DNA of 64,000 nucleotides from Zetaproteobacteria bacterium CG06_land_8_20_14_3_00_59_53 (GTDB taxonomy: Bacteria > Pseudomonadota > Zetaproteobacteria > Mariprofundales > Mariprofundaceae). The translations under genes were made by a program, and so were the position numbers. Under the pieces are notes generated by a model. That model did no database searches. It was not told where the DNA came from and saw nothing but the letters and a program-made list of their open reading frames with translations. Every line of letters begins with the position of its first letter. Position 1 is the stretch's first letter. The stretch lies in assembly GCA_002779605.1 (NCBI GenBank), contig PEWE01000002.1:1-64000 (forward strand), written 5' to 3'. Shown piece by piece: positions 48,681 to 59,505 of this stretch.

Positions 48681-49483
48681 GTATGATCCATGCGAGTGCG
48701 GTGATCGCCAAAGGCGCGGTCATTGCAGCCAATGTGAAGATCGGTCCATATTGTGTGATCGGCGAACATGTGAGTCTGGGCGAGGGTTGCGAGCTGATGT
48801 CCCATGTGGTGATCGGCGGGCACACGACCATCGGGAAGGGAAACCGCTTTTTCCCCTTCGCGGCAGTCGGCATGGAACCGCAGGACCTGAAGTATCACGG
48901 CGAGCCTTCCCGCGTCGAGATCGGTGATAACAACACCTTCCGTGAAAACGTCACGGTGAATTGCGGCACGGAGGGTGGCGGCATGCTGACCAGTGTCGGC
49001 AAAAGCAATCTGATGATGGCCTATGTCCACATCGCACATGATTGCCACATCGGCAATGAGATCGTGATGGCCAACTGCGCCACACTGGCAGGTCATATCA
49101 CGATTCAGGACGGAGCCATCATCGGCGGCATGTCGGCGATTCATCAGTTCGTGCGTGTCGGTCGCTTTGCGATGATCGGTGGCATGAGCGGTATCGGCAA
49201 GGATGTTCCGCCTTTCTGCCTGACTGCGGGCGGCTACCGACCCGGCCTGGCTGGCCTGAACATCATCGGTTTGAAACGGCGCAGCTTCAATCTCGATGAT
49301 ATTGCACGCCTGAAGCAGGGCTATCGCATTCTGTTGCAGGGATCCGGCAGCATGAAGGACAAGATCGCGCGAGCCGAACAGGAGCTGGAAGCGCATCCGC
49401 TGATCGACGAGTTGATTGATTTCGTCCGCCATGCCGAGCGTGGGCTTGTGATGCACAGGCGAGATGACCACGACGAATCATAA
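48677..49483 (+). CDS. lpxA: UDP-N-acetylglucosamine O-acyltransferase
   Basis: LpxA starts lipid A synthesis by acylating UDP-GlcNAc. The 268 residues form a beta-helix of hexapeptide repeats, with the catalytic His in [13 protein letters not shown] (about 125) and a helical C-terminus ([23 protein letters not shown]). It is coupled to fabZ by ATGA and overlaps lpxI by 20 bases. Confidence 0.94.
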   Translation: MSMIHASAVIAKGAVIAANVKIGPYCVIGEHVSLGEGCELMSHVVIGGHTTIGKGNRFFPFAAVGMEPQDLKYHGEPSRVEIGDNNTFRENVTVNCGTEGGGMLTSVGKSNLMMAYVHIAHDCHIGNEIVMANCATLAGHITIQDGAIIGGMSAIHQFVRVGRFAMIGGMSGIGKDVPPFCLTAGGYRPGLAGLNIIGLKRRSFNLDDIARLKQGYRILLQGSGSMKDKIARAEQELEAHPLIDELIDFVRHAERGLVMHRRDDHDES

Positions 49484-50303
49484 CCTGCCGGCCAGACTCG
49501 GTCTGGTCGCAGGCTACGGGTCGTTTCCGCTCGAACTCGCCGCAGTCCTGCAGAAGCAGGGCGTCGAGGTACATAGCATCGCAGCGCGTGAGGAAACCTT
49601 CCCGGAGATCGAGAACTATTCCGCCTCCACCTGCTGGCTGCATGTCGGCCAGTTGGGCGGCATGATCAAAGCCTTCAAGGCAGCGGGTGTGGACTCCGTG
49701 ATCTTCGCCGGCAAGGTGCAGAAGCTTCACCTGTTCCGCAATTTCCGACCCGACCTGACCGCAATCAAGGCGCTGGCGCTGCTGCCAGACCGGCGCGACG
49801 ACACCATCATGCATGCCATTGTCGGTCTGCTGGCCAAGGCAGGCATCACGGTCCGTCCGCAGGTGGAATTCGCCGGCGAGATGCTGGCAGGGGCGGGGCA
49901 TTTGTTCGGCCCGAAGCCCTCGAAGGACATGATGCACGATATCCGCTTCGGCTATACGCAGGCCGCCGGCATCGCGGCGCTGGATATCGGCCAGACCGTG
50001 GTTGTTCAGCAGGGCGCCGTGCTAGCCGTGGAAGCCATCGAGGGTACGGACGAAGCCATCAAGCGAGGCGGGAATCTGGGCAACGGCAAGGCCACGGTGG
50101 TGAAGGTGGGCAAACCTGAACAGGACCTGCGCTTCGACGTACCAGCCTTTGGTCCGGACACACTGGAAACCATGCATGCCTCAGGTTGTCGCACGCTGGC
50201 CGTGGAGGCCGGAATCACGCTGATGATCGAACGGCACCGCATCGCCGAGATGGCCGAGCGCTACCGCATCTGTATCTATGGTTACCACCCTGAATCAATC
50301 TGA
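49464..50303 (+). CDS. lpxI: UDP-2,3-diacylglucosamine pyrophosphatase LpxI
   Basis: LpxI (DUF1009) cleaves UDP-diacylglucosamine to lipid X and UMP, replacing the unrelated LpxH of E. coli. The 279-residue protein shows LGLVAGYGSFPLELA at the N-terminus and the C-terminal block AVEAIEGTDEAIKRGG with the conserved acidic catalytic residues. ACAGGCGAG precedes the ATG. The position between lpxA and lpxB is that seen in LpxI organisms. Confidence 0.92.
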   Translation: MTTTNHNLPARLGLVAGYGSFPLELAAVLQKQGVEVHSIAAREETFPEIENYSASTCWLHVGQLGGMIKAFKAAGVDSVIFAGKVQKLHLFRNFRPDLTAIKALALLPDRRDDTIMHAIVGLLAKAGITVRPQVEFAGEMLAGAGHLFGPKPSKDMMHDIRFGYTQAAGIAALDIGQTVVVQQGAVLAVEAIEGTDEAIKRGGNLGNGKATVVKVGKPEQDLRFDVPAFGPDTLETMHASGCRTLAVEAGITLMIERHRIAEMAERYRICIYGYHPESI

Positions 50304-50312
50304 GCCTCCGGA

Positions 50313-51443
50313 GTGAAGGTTTTTATCTCTGCCGGTGAGGCATCCGGAGATATGCATGCAGCGACCGTTATCAGGGCACTGCTGGTGATGTATCCGAAAG
50401 CCGAGATTCGGGGCATTGCCGGTCCTGCGATGCGTGAGGCCGGTTGCCGCGCTGTGGCCGACATGCACGAGCTCAATGTGATGGGTGTTGTGGATGTTCT
50501 GAAATCCCTGCCGCGCATCCGCGACGTCCGCCGCAGGGTGCTGGAGCATCTGGCGGCGGATCCCGCAGATGTAGTGATACTGGTCGATTTTCCCGGTTTC
50601 CATATCAATATCGGCAAATTCATCCGCCGCATGGGCATCCCGGTGCTGCAATATATTGCACCGAAATTATGGGCCTGGGGTTCATGGCGCGCAAAAAAGC
50701 TGCGCAACTCGCAGGATAGACTGGCCAGCATTCTGCCGTTCGAGCCGGCATGGTTTGAGCAACACGGCATCAAGGCTGAATACGTCGGCAATCCGAGCGC
50801 TGTTGCATGCCGCCAGGGCTGGAGCCGGATGGCGTTTTTCGGGCATGCCGGCCTGAAGGATTCCGTTAAGGTGCTGGCTATCCTGCCCGGAAGCAGACCT
50901 TCGGAGCTGGCGCATCATGTGCCGCTGCTGGCCTCCGTATGGCAGGACTTGCGTGCCGCGCATCCGGACCTTCAGGCGCTGGTTCCACTGGCTCCGGGTG
51001 TGGATGTGGCAAGCCTGGCACCGCTGACGGAGCAGGCAGGGGTGCATACGATAAGGCGCATGCAGGATGGTTACCGCCTGCACGCAGATGCGGCTATCGC
51101 CGTTTCCGGTACGGCCACACTGGAACTTGCGCTGTGGGATGTCCCGACGTTGTTGGTATATCGAACCTCGGTATTCACGGTGTTCATGGCTCGACGAGTG
51201 GTGAAGTTGGTGCATATCGGACTGGCCAATCTGCTTCTTGGCCGAACCGCCATGCCTGAGCTGATTCAGGAACAGGCCGATAGGGAACACATTGTCCGCG
51301 AAATCAATGAACTGCTGTTTAATCCTGATGCAGTGCAAAAACAGAAGAACGATTTTGCCGAACTTCGCGCTTTGCTGGGGGAAACCGATCCTGCAGCGGG
51401 TGTTGTCCGCCTGGCTACCGAGCTGGCTTCAAGAAAAAGCTAG
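50313..51443 (+). CDS. lpxB: Lipid-A-disaccharide synthase
   Basis: LpxB joins lipid X to UDP-diacylglucosamine. The 376-residue glycosyltransferase (GT19) shows VFISAGEASGDMHAA, VDFPGFHINIGK, the YIAPKLWAWGSWRAKKL signature (about 113-129), and ILPGSRPSEL. It starts at GTG 50313, ten bases after lpxI, with the weak CCTCCGGA upstream. It ends the envelope run and converges on tadA, with no clear terminator between. Confidence 0.93.
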   Translation: MKVFISAGEASGDMHAATVIRALLVMYPKAEIRGIAGPAMREAGCRAVADMHELNVMGVVDVLKSLPRIRDVRRRVLEHLAADPADVVILVDFPGFHINIGKFIRRMGIPVLQYIAPKLWAWGSWRAKKLRNSQDRLASILPFEPAWFEQHGIKAEYVGNPSAVACRQGWSRMAFFGHAGLKDSVKVLAILPGSRPSELAHHVPLLASVWQDLRAAHPDLQALVPLAPGVDVASLAPLTEQAGVHTIRRMQDGYRLHADAAIAVSGTATLELALWDVPTLLVYRTSVFTVFMARRVVKLVHIGLANLLLGRTAMPELIQEQADREHIVREINELLFNPDAVQKQKNDFAELRALLGETDPAAGVVRLATELASRKS

Positions 51444-51444
51444 A

Positions 51445-51918
51445 TCAGGTTGTTTTCCTGCCTGTGCGGCGGGATGCGAAGAAATCGCGCAACAGCGAAC
51501 CGCACGCCTCGGCGAGAATCCCGCCTGTCACCTCCGGCTGATGATTCAAACGGGAATCAGACAGGATATGATACAATGACTCGACTGCCCCGGTTTTCGG
51601 ATCGCTCGCGCCATATACCACCCGTCCGATGCGGGCATGCACAATCGCGCCGGCACACATCGTACACGGTTCCAGCGTGACATACATGGTGCTGCCGGCC
51701 AGACGATAGTTGCCAACAGCCTCGCAGGCTGCCCGGATAGCGCGCATTTCGGCATGTGCAGAGGCATCGTTCAGGGTGATCGGCGCATTATGCGTGGCAT
51801 GCATTGAACCATCTTTCAGGACAAGCACTGCACCGACCGGAACCTCTCCGCTTTTCCCTGCGATTTCAGCCTGTTGAAGGGCAAGGCTCATGTAATGACT
51901 ATCGCTTTGAACACTCAC
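51445..51918 (-). CDS. tadA: tRNA-specific adenosine deaminase TadA
   Basis: TadA converts the wobble adenosine-34 of tRNA-Arg to inosine. The 157-residue protein has the zinc-deaminase motifs ASAHAEMRAI (catalytic Glu, His ligand) and LEPCTMCAGAIVHARI (two Cys ligands). The start is GTG 51918 with AAGGA eight bases upstream, overlapping the permease stop by GTGA. The frame is open far upstream, but only as shadow of oppC. Confidence 0.92.
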   Translation of the reverse strand: MSVQSDSHYMSLALQQAEIAGKSGEVPVGAVLVLKDGSMHATHNAPITLNDASAHAEMRAIRAACEAVGNYRLAGSTMYVTLEPCTMCAGAIVHARIGRVVYGASDPKTGAVESLYHILSDSRLNHQPEVTGGILAEACGSLLRDFFASRRTGRKTT

Positions 51919-52733
51919 CGCTGGTTCCTTAAGCGAGGATCCAGAGCATCGCGCAGTCCTTCGCCAAGCAGGTTGTAACCCAGCACGGTGATCAGGATGG
52001 CCAGACCCGGATAGAAGGACAACCACCAGGCGATCTGAATGTTGTCCTTGCCCTCGGTGAGAATGTTGCCCCAGGAAGCATCCGGGGGCTGTACACCGAG
52101 ACCGAGGAAGGAGAGCCCCGATTCGATCAGCACGGCGCCGGCGATGCCCAGCACAGCGGAGACCAGGATCGGTCCCATGGCATTGGGCAGAAGATATCGC
52201 CATACCAGACGCAGCGAGGGTACGCCGAGGCTTTCGGCGGCAAGCACGAACTCGCGGTGGCGCAGGGACATCAATTCGGCGCGCACCAGTCGGGCCACAC
52301 CCATCCATGAGGTCAGGCCGATGACGATCATGATGTTCCAGATGGAAGGCTCGAGAAATGCGATCACGGCCAGGATCAGGAAGAAAGTGGGGAAGCACAG
52401 GACCATATCGGTAGCGCGCATCACCACGGCATCGGCCCGTCCGCCCACATAACCCGCCAATGCACCCAGCATCACACCGATGGCGATGGCGATACCGACG
52501 GCAACAAAACCCACGGCAAGCGACACCCGCGCACCGTAAAGCATGCGCGATAGCACATCCCGGCCCAGGGTATCGGTGCCGCACCAGTGTTCGATCGAGG
52601 GGGGCAGGAGTATCCATTTCACATTGATCAGGTTGGGGTCGAAAGGAGCGATCCACGGGGCCAGCACAGCAAGTACCGCCACCGTGGCGACAATGGCTCC
52701 ACCGATCAACATCAAAGGGTGTCTTGCCATCAT
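51915..52733 (-). CDS. Peptide-type ABC transporter permease, OppC-like
   Basis: A 272-residue inner-membrane permease with about six helices. The typical OppC/DppC opening ([10 protein letters not shown] and [24 protein letters not shown]) and the EAA loop ([25 protein letters not shown]) are visible. I chose ATG 52733, overlapping the OppB-type stop. With its partner it should form a channel for peptides, nickel or similar solutes. No binding protein or ATPase gene adjoins. Confidence 0.88.
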   Translation of the reverse strand: MMARHPLMLIGGAIVATVAVLAVLAPWIAPFDPNLINVKWILLPPSIEHWCGTDTLGRDVLSRMLYGARVSLAVGFVAVGIAIAIGVMLGALAGYVGGRADAVVMRATDMVLCFPTFFLILAVIAFLEPSIWNIMIVIGLTSWMGVARLVRAELMSLRHREFVLAAESLGVPSLRLVWRYLLPNAMGPILVSAVLGIAGAVLIESGLSFLGLGVQPPDASWGNILTEGKDNIQIAWWLSFYPGLAILITVLGYNLLGEGLRDALDPRLRNQR

Positions 52734-53710
52734 TTGCCGCCGTGTCTGATGCGTGGATCGGCCCATGCATAAGCCACATCAGCAAGCAGATTACCCAGCA
52801 GCGTGAGCACAGCGCCGATCACCGTGATACCCATGACAAGAGGATAATCGCGCGCCATCACCGCGCCGTAAAACAGCAGGCCCATGCCGGGAATGGAGAA
52901 CAGCTGCTCGACGATCACCGAACCGCCGATGAGTCCGGGAACAGACAAACCGAGCAGGGTGATGATGGGTAAAAGGGCATTCTTCAGAGCATGCCGGTAG
53001 CGGATGGTATTCTCCGGCAGGCCCATGGCGCGTGCGGTGGTAATGTAGTCGGAGCGGATCACCTCCAACATGCCGGAGCGCATAAAGCGGCTCATGCCCG
53101 CGAGTCCGCCGATAGCCGAGACAAACACCGGCAGCATCAGATGCTGAGCCAGATCCCATCGCTGCTGCCAGAAACCCATCTGTTTCCAGTCGTAATCGTG
53201 GATGCCGGAGATCGGCAGCCAGGACAGCTGTACGCCGAAGGCCATCATCAGCAACAGACCGAGCCAGAAAGAGGGGATGGCAAAGCCGATGAATACGAAC
53301 ACCGTCATGCCGCGATCGAACCAGGAATCGCGCCGTACGGCCGACAACACACCGATGGGGATGGCAATGGCGAAGATAAAGGCTATGGCCAGCACATTGA
53401 TCCAGATGGTGATGGGCAGGCGCTCAACCACCTTGTCCAGCACCGGCCGGTGATCCGATGCAAACGACTCGCCGAAATCCAGCACGGCCAGACGTTGCAG
53501 CCAGTTCCAGTATTGTTCGTAGAGCGGTTTATCCAGACCGTAATAGGCTCTCAGGCGATTGATATCCTCGGCCGACACCTTGGGATTGAACTCCTGCCCG
53601 ACCACCACAGGCTCGCCGGGCGCCACATGCATGATGCCGAACGAGATGATGGTGATGCCGAACAGCAGGGGGATCATGCCGGCCAGTCGCTTGAGCAGAT
53701 AGCGCTTCAT
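52730..53710 (-). CDS. Peptide-type ABC transporter permease, OppB-like
   Basis: A 326-residue permease. It starts [24 protein letters not shown], a typical OppB/DppB first helix, and has a large periplasmic loop (about 35-100) and the EAA loop [29 protein letters not shown]-like [19 protein letters not shown] follows. I use the ATG at 53710 with AGGATGACGCGC upstream; ATG 53719 is also possible. It leads the oppBC-tadA run. Confidence 0.88.
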   Translation of the reverse strand: MKRYLLKRLAGMIPLLFGITIISFGIMHVAPGEPVVVGQEFNPKVSAEDINRLRAYYGLDKPLYEQYWNWLQRLAVLDFGESFASDHRPVLDKVVERLPITIWINVLAIAFIFAIAIPIGVLSAVRRDSWFDRGMTVFVFIGFAIPSFWLGLLLMMAFGVQLSWLPISGIHDYDWKQMGFWQQRWDLAQHLMLPVFVSAIGGLAGMSRFMRSGMLEVIRSDYITTARAMGLPENTIRYRHALKNALLPIITLLGLSVPGLIGGSVIVEQLFSIPGMGLLFYGAVMARDYPLVMGITVIGAVLTLLGNLLADVAYAWADPRIRHGGK

Positions 53711-53862
53711 GCGCGTCATCCTAGGAGTGATGCGTCGGGAATGCATCCATCCCGTGCGGGCGAATATAATATTCAAATGCTTTAAATGTCCGATGCTTGA
53801 CAGCACATGAGGTAACAATGCATGTTTGACTTATTGTTCAATTCACGGGGAGGGGCATCTGA

Positions 53863-54162
53863 ATGAATAAAATATTGATAGCTGGGTTTGCGGCGATCGT
53901 CTTTGCTCTGACTGTGCCTCTAACACTTCAGTCTGTTCCCGGTTCATATCCGTCTGCCATGGCGGAGGAGGCAGCGGACCACGTTTCGCAAATGCGATTG
54001 ACCTTGAAAAAACTGACCGATGCGATGGCCAGTATGAATGATTTCGATGAACTGGAAAAAGCCGGCATGCCTAAAGCCAGTGTGGACCGCATGCGTTCAG
54101 CGATGCAGATGAAGATCAACCAGATGATGGACGAAGTCATTCAGGAAATTCATAAGCTGTAA
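53863..54162 (+). CDS. Small exported helical protein
   Basis: I do not recognise this 99-residue protein. It has a probable signal peptide (MNKILIAGFAAIVFALTVPL) and a cleavage near SAMAEE. The mature part is about 60 residues of charged, Met-rich amphipathic helix (HVSQMRLTLKKLTDAM, SMNDFDELEKAGM). GGGGAGGGG precedes the ATG. A perfect TATAAT at 53765-53770 and a TTGACA at 53797-53802 are upstream, but neither has a good partner. It precedes another exported unknown by 30 bases and is probably co-transcribed with it. Confidence 0.65.
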   Translation: MNKILIAGFAAIVFALTVPLTLQSVPGSYPSAMAEEAADHVSQMRLTLKKLTDAMASMNDFDELEKAGMPKASVDRMRSAMQMKINQMMDEVIQEIHKL

Positions 54163-54191
54163 TAGCACATTCGATGGGGAGGGATAAGTTT

Positions 54192-54740
54192 ATGTTCAGG
54201 ATCAGTTCAAAGGTTTCAAACAGTTTGATTGTTGCGGGGCTCGCACTGCAGGGGTTCCTGTTCGCAGGTCTCGGTGTGGCACAGGCCGGCGATGCGAGAC
54301 ATGTCAATTTTGCTGCCTTCGAGAAAGATAAGGCCGACTTTGAATACGAAGCGATTGTGGTCGGAAAATTTGCGGATTTCATCCACGCCATGGATGGTGC
54401 CCAGGTGCTGCTGATTTCCCATACGGCGGATGCCATCAACGGCGACGTCATCAATATCCAGCAGGATGTGCTGCGTGAAAACAAGGGGCAACTGGGCGAC
54501 TTCGGTATCAATTGCCAGATGAGTTTTGTCGACGAAAGCACCCCGCAGAACACTTCCTACGCTATCGGTGGATTGTGCAAGATCATTCAGGTCGGTGGTG
54601 GCAAGGATATCAGGCTTTCCGCAGTGATTCCGATGGCCAGTCTTCCGGATACGGCCCAGGGTGTGGATGCATGGGTTGAGTTGTATGAAGACGAGACCAC
54701 TGGCATCGCATTCTACGCCAACGTCAGTGGAGGTCGTTAA
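54192..54740 (+). CDS. Exported hypothetical protein
   Basis: A 182-residue protein. The signal peptide (SLIVAGLALQGFLFAGLGVAQAGD) follows a short basic N-terminus. The mature chain has two Cys, perhaps a disulfide (GINCQMSF and GGLCKII), and much beta character. No family is recognised. ATG 54192 is chosen because GGGAGGGAT lies eight bases upstream; an earlier ATG at 54174 overlaps that site. Together with the preceding small protein it could form a periplasmic pair. Confidence 0.65.
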   Translation: MFRISSKVSNSLIVAGLALQGFLFAGLGVAQAGDARHVNFAAFEKDKADFEYEAIVVGKFADFIHAMDGAQVLLISHTADAINGDVINIQQDVLRENKGQLGDFGINCQMSFVDESTPQNTSYAIGGLCKIIQVGGGKDIRLSAVIPMASLPDTAQGVDAWVELYEDETTGIAFYANVSGGR

Positions 54741-54747
54741 TTAAACC

Positions 54748-55044
54748 TCAGCCACCCGGTGGAGTCGAGAAGATTTCCGCCCGCCGGGGGCTTTTCAGCT
54801 TGCTGAACCAGACTTGTTTTCCGGCCTGCGTTTCAATGAATTCAACCATACCGTTCACATCGACTTCAGCGCTGCAATGCAGCTCGTAGATCTCCATGAA
54901 CGTGGTTTTGTCCGGTTGGCTGCGTATCAGCAGCCTTGCAGGGATGCCGAGTACATGTCCGATAGAGCCGACCCATGTCTGCAATTCCCGCGCCATGCTT
55001 GCATCGGCGTGATACCAGATAAAAGCCGAAGATGAATCAGGCAT
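54748..55044 (-). CDS. DUF4936 family protein
   Basis: A 98-residue soluble protein with the DUF4936 pattern: FIWYHADASMARELQTWV at the N-terminus, ARLLIRSQPDKTTFMEIYE in the middle. The fold is probably ferredoxin-like. The function is unknown. Its start overlaps the end of ygfZ by eight bases, and this pairing with a YgfZ-type protein is seen in other proteobacteria as far as I recall. Confidence 0.7.
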   Translation of the reverse strand: MPDSSSAFIWYHADASMARELQTWVGSIGHVLGIPARLLIRSQPDKTTFMEIYELHCSAEVDVNGMVEFIETQAGKQVWFSKLKSPRRAEIFSTPPGG

Positions 55045-56014
55045 GGCACGGCTCCAGAACCCTTATGACAGAACCATTTTCAAGATGCAGCGGCATATCT
55101 TCTTGCACTGTGCTGATTGGTAACAGGGCGATGCCGAAACACTGCCTGTCCTGATCAAAGGCCATGCTGCGCAGTTCACCGATACGTCCGGTCGAGACCA
55201 CGGGGCAGGGAAGTGTTTGCGGTGGATGTTCCGCTTGCATATCGGGCAGTAGAACCCTGTAGAGCTTCTTCTTGATGCCGCCGCGCCAGTGCATGCGGCC
55301 GGTGACCTCTTGCCCGACATAACACCCCTTATCAAAGGATACCCCGTCAAACTCGATCAGGTTGGCATTGAGCGGATGCAGCGAGACATCCCATTCGGAG
55401 CCGAAACGGGGCAGGCCGCGGATGATACGCAAGGCCTCACATTGATCCTCGCTTACCCGGTCAGATAAACGCTGTGCAAGCCAGTCATGCCTGCCGATGA
55501 TCCAGTAGCCGGGAGGTTGCTTCGGCATGAGCAGCGCAAACACATCTTCGTCCGGGTGTCTGCTGCGCGACAGCCATGTTTCTCCCGGCTCGGGCAGGCC
55601 GATATCCGCAAGCGCGCGGGTAGCTCCCGTACCTTGCACGGAGTACACAGCATAGGCATCCATAATACCGATGCGCATCTGATAGCCGAGGGCAAAACGC
55701 CGCAAGCGGGCTACGGTTTCCGGCGCTACATACGATGGCGTAAGCAGAATCAACTCATCTCCGGCAGCCTGCAGGATATACAATTCGCTGACCGCCTTGC
55801 CCTGCGGCGATAGCAGGCAGGCATGAATTCCCTGCTCGGGCTTGAGCCGTGCAATATCCTGCGTAATCTGTCCCTGCAGATATTCGCGCAGCCCCTGGCC
55901 CGATGCCTTGAGCACGCTCCAGCATGTACTTTCGGACACAATGTGGTTGAGCAGGAGTGTTTCCGCTGTTTGCGGAGTAAGGGCAGGGGCACCTGTTTGA
56001 GCGTGATGATTCAT
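55037..56014 (-). CDS. ygfZ: YgfZ/GcvT-like folate-binding Fe-S cluster protein
   Basis: A 325-residue tetrahydrofolate-binding protein that helps repair or assemble iron-sulfur enzymes, including radical-SAM proteins. The signature KGCYVGQEVTGRM (about residues 215-227) contains the conserved Cys. An N-terminal GcvT-like region (LREYLQGQITQDIARL) precedes it. The neighbour thiC is an Fe-S radical enzyme, divergently transcribed, which fits. No good ribosome site precedes the ATG at 56014. Confidence 0.87.
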   Translation of the reverse strand: MNHHAQTGAPALTPQTAETLLLNHIVSESTCWSVLKASGQGLREYLQGQITQDIARLKPEQGIHACLLSPQGKAVSELYILQAAGDELILLTPSYVAPETVARLRRFALGYQMRIGIMDAYAVYSVQGTGATRALADIGLPEPGETWLSRSRHPDEDVFALLMPKQPPGYWIIGRHDWLAQRLSDRVSEDQCEALRIIRGLPRFGSEWDVSLHPLNANLIEFDGVSFDKGCYVGQEVTGRMHWRGGIKKKLYRVLLPDMQAEHPPQTLPCPVVSTGRIGELRSMAFDQDRQCFGIALLPISTVQEDMPLHLENGSVIRVLEPCHA

Positions 56015-56070
56015 GGGCGAAGCCTATACCCGACTGACCGCCTCGGATATAGTTGCGCCTAGTAAAGTAA

Positions 56071-57970
<1,900 letters not shown>

Positions 57971-58013
57971 TTCGCTGAATTGCTTATTGCCCTCATTGCA
58001 CAGGAGACAGCCC

Positions 58014-58472
58014 ATGCTGAAAGCGCGTGACATCATGAATGCACAACCGGCGTATTGCGATATGGATACGCCGCTCTCCGAGATTGCGCGGCGTTTTGCC
58101 GATCAGGGCATCAGCGGGCTTCTGGTGGTCAACGAAGACAGGCGTCTGCTCGGCGTGCTGACCGAATCGGACCTGATCGACCAGCAGGCCAAGCTGCATG
58201 TGCCAACGGCCATTGCCATATTCGATATGGTCATCCCTCTGGGGGAAGGGCGTTTCGAGCGCGAGCTTGATCGCATGCAGGCGCTGACAGCCGGCGATCT
58301 GATGAGTGGTCCGGCCACCACGGTCGGGCTCGACACCGGACTGAACGAGATCGCCGCCCTGATGAATGACAGCGAACTGCATTGCATTCCCGTGGTGGAT
58401 GGAGACAACATCGAAGGGGTGATCACCCAGCACGATGTCATTCGCGCGCTGGCCCGTCGTCAGGCCGGCTGA
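58014..58472 (+). CDS. CBS-domain protein
   Basis: A 152-residue protein made of two CBS repeats (KARDIMNAQPAYCDMDTPLSEIARRF and GDLMSGPATTVGLDTGLNEIAALM). Such tandem pairs bind adenosine nucleotides and act as energy sensors, usually attached to or acting on a partner. The second half of each shows the expected GVITQHDVIRAL ending. AGGAGACAGCCC precedes the ATG at 58014. The partner cannot be told; tsaE is 13 bases downstream. Confidence 0.85.
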   Translation: MLKARDIMNAQPAYCDMDTPLSEIARRFADQGISGLLVVNEDRRLLGVLTESDLIDQQAKLHVPTAIAIFDMVIPLGEGRFERELDRMQALTAGDLMSGPATTVGLDTGLNEIAALMNDSELHCIPVVDGDNIEGVITQHDVIRALARRQAG

Positions 58473-58485
58473 ATGCCGTTTTTCT

Positions 58486-58920
58486 ATGCATAAACGCCTG
58501 AACTCCGAGGCCGAAACCATTGAATTTGCAAATGAAATGTCTGCACGGCTGAAGCCGGGGGATGTGGTTGCAATCAGCGGTGATTTGGGTGCCGGCAAGA
58601 GTGTGCTGGCGCGTGCGATGATGCGCGCACTGGGGGTGAGCGATACCGCCCTGCCCAGTCCGACCTACACCATCATTCAGGAATACGAGGGCAGGGGATG
58701 CCGTGTCGCGCATATGGACTGGTATCGCCTGAGTGACGAGAGCGAACTTGGTGCCATCGGGGTGCGCGAGTATTTCATGCCACCCTGGATATGCCTGATC
58801 GAATGGCCGGAGCGCGCCTACGGACTGCTATCCGGCTCGACGATTCACCTGAATCTGCAATGCATCGAGGGCGCTCCTGAAGCCCGCATGCTTGAAGCAA
58901 ATGACCGGATCTGGACCTGA
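58486..58920 (+). CDS. tsaE: tRNA t6A ATPase subunit TsaE
   Basis: TsaE is the ATPase that supports t6A37 modification with TsaB and TsaD. The 144-residue protein has Walker A GDLGAGKS (about 28-35), TYTIIQEYEG and MDWYRLSDESEL, family hallmarks. I use ATG 58486 (MHKRLNS) although no strong ribosome site is seen. After its stop, a four-base CCCC/GGGG hairpin (58933-58944) without a T-run is the only possible terminator. Confidence 0.88.
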   Translation: MHKRLNSEAETIEFANEMSARLKPGDVVAISGDLGAGKSVLARAMMRALGVSDTALPSPTYTIIQEYEGRGCRVAHMDWYRLSDESELGAIGVREYFMPPWICLIEWPERAYGLLSGSTIHLNLQCIEGAPEARMLEANDRIWT

Positions 58921-59038
58921 AACTTTTTTCATCCCCGTGAGGGGCATCACATTGTATTTATCCCGATAGTTGCATGCTTTGCTGGTCGGATGCGGATTCG
59001 TCCGACAGATGACAAACAGCAGCAAGCAGGGGAATATC

Positions 59039-59377
59039 ATGCCATACAACACTCAGAAGTTTTTCAACGAATTCCGCCAGATGGTCGATCTGTTCTGGTG
59101 GAGCTTCATCAAAGCGCCTGCAGCTTTCATTGCTGCATGGGCTTTTTTCAGCATGATGAGCAACCCTGCCAATGTGGCTTCCCAGAGTATGGAGATCGCC
59201 CGTAACGGTGGCGGTCTGCCGCCTGAGCTGATGACCGGTGTTGTAACTGTCTGGTTCCTCAGCGGTTGTACTATGCTGGGTGTGGCCCTGTTTGTCCGAA
59301 TTGTTTTCAAGGTGCGCCTGTTTCAGTCGCGTGAAGAAGCGGATCGCAGCAACTCCAGCTTTGTTTTCCACCCTTAA
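59039..59377 (+). CDS. Small two-helix membrane protein
   Basis: A 112-residue protein with two hydrophobic helices (about 20-45, WWSFIKAPAAFIAAWAFFSMM; and about 68-95, MTGVVTVWFLSGCTMLGVAL). It also has a short polar C-terminus (REEADRSNSS). I recognise no family. AGGGGAATATC precedes the ATG at 59039, and a strong terminator follows, so it is a separate unit. Confidence 0.65.
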   Translation: MPYNTQKFFNEFRQMVDLFWWSFIKAPAAFIAAWAFFSMMSNPANVASQSMEIARNGGGLPPELMTGVVTVWFLSGCTMLGVALFVRIVFKVRLFQSREEADRSNSSFVFHP

Positions 59378-59397
59378 GTCATAATCTTCCTGCATTC

Positions 59398-59426
59398 AAA
59401 GCCGGCCTTTTGGCCGGCTTTTTTTT
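59398..59426 (+). terminator. Strong intrinsic terminator
   Basis: AAAGCCGGCC and its complement form a 10-bp stem with a TTTT loop, followed by a run of T. It lies 20 bases after the small membrane gene. Confidence 0.92.
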
Positions 59427-59505
59427 GCTTCAGAATCATTGTGATTCACGCTGCTGGGTGTAAGTCCCTGTTATGTGCGACATATGGACATGTTAATCTT
59501 GCCCG

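Noticed and set aside
51919-52785. Large N-terminal extension of the tadA frame (446-residue open frame)
   Set aside because: It is antisense-frame shadow of oppC, rich in Arg, Cys and Gly, and the true start with a ribosome site is at 51918.
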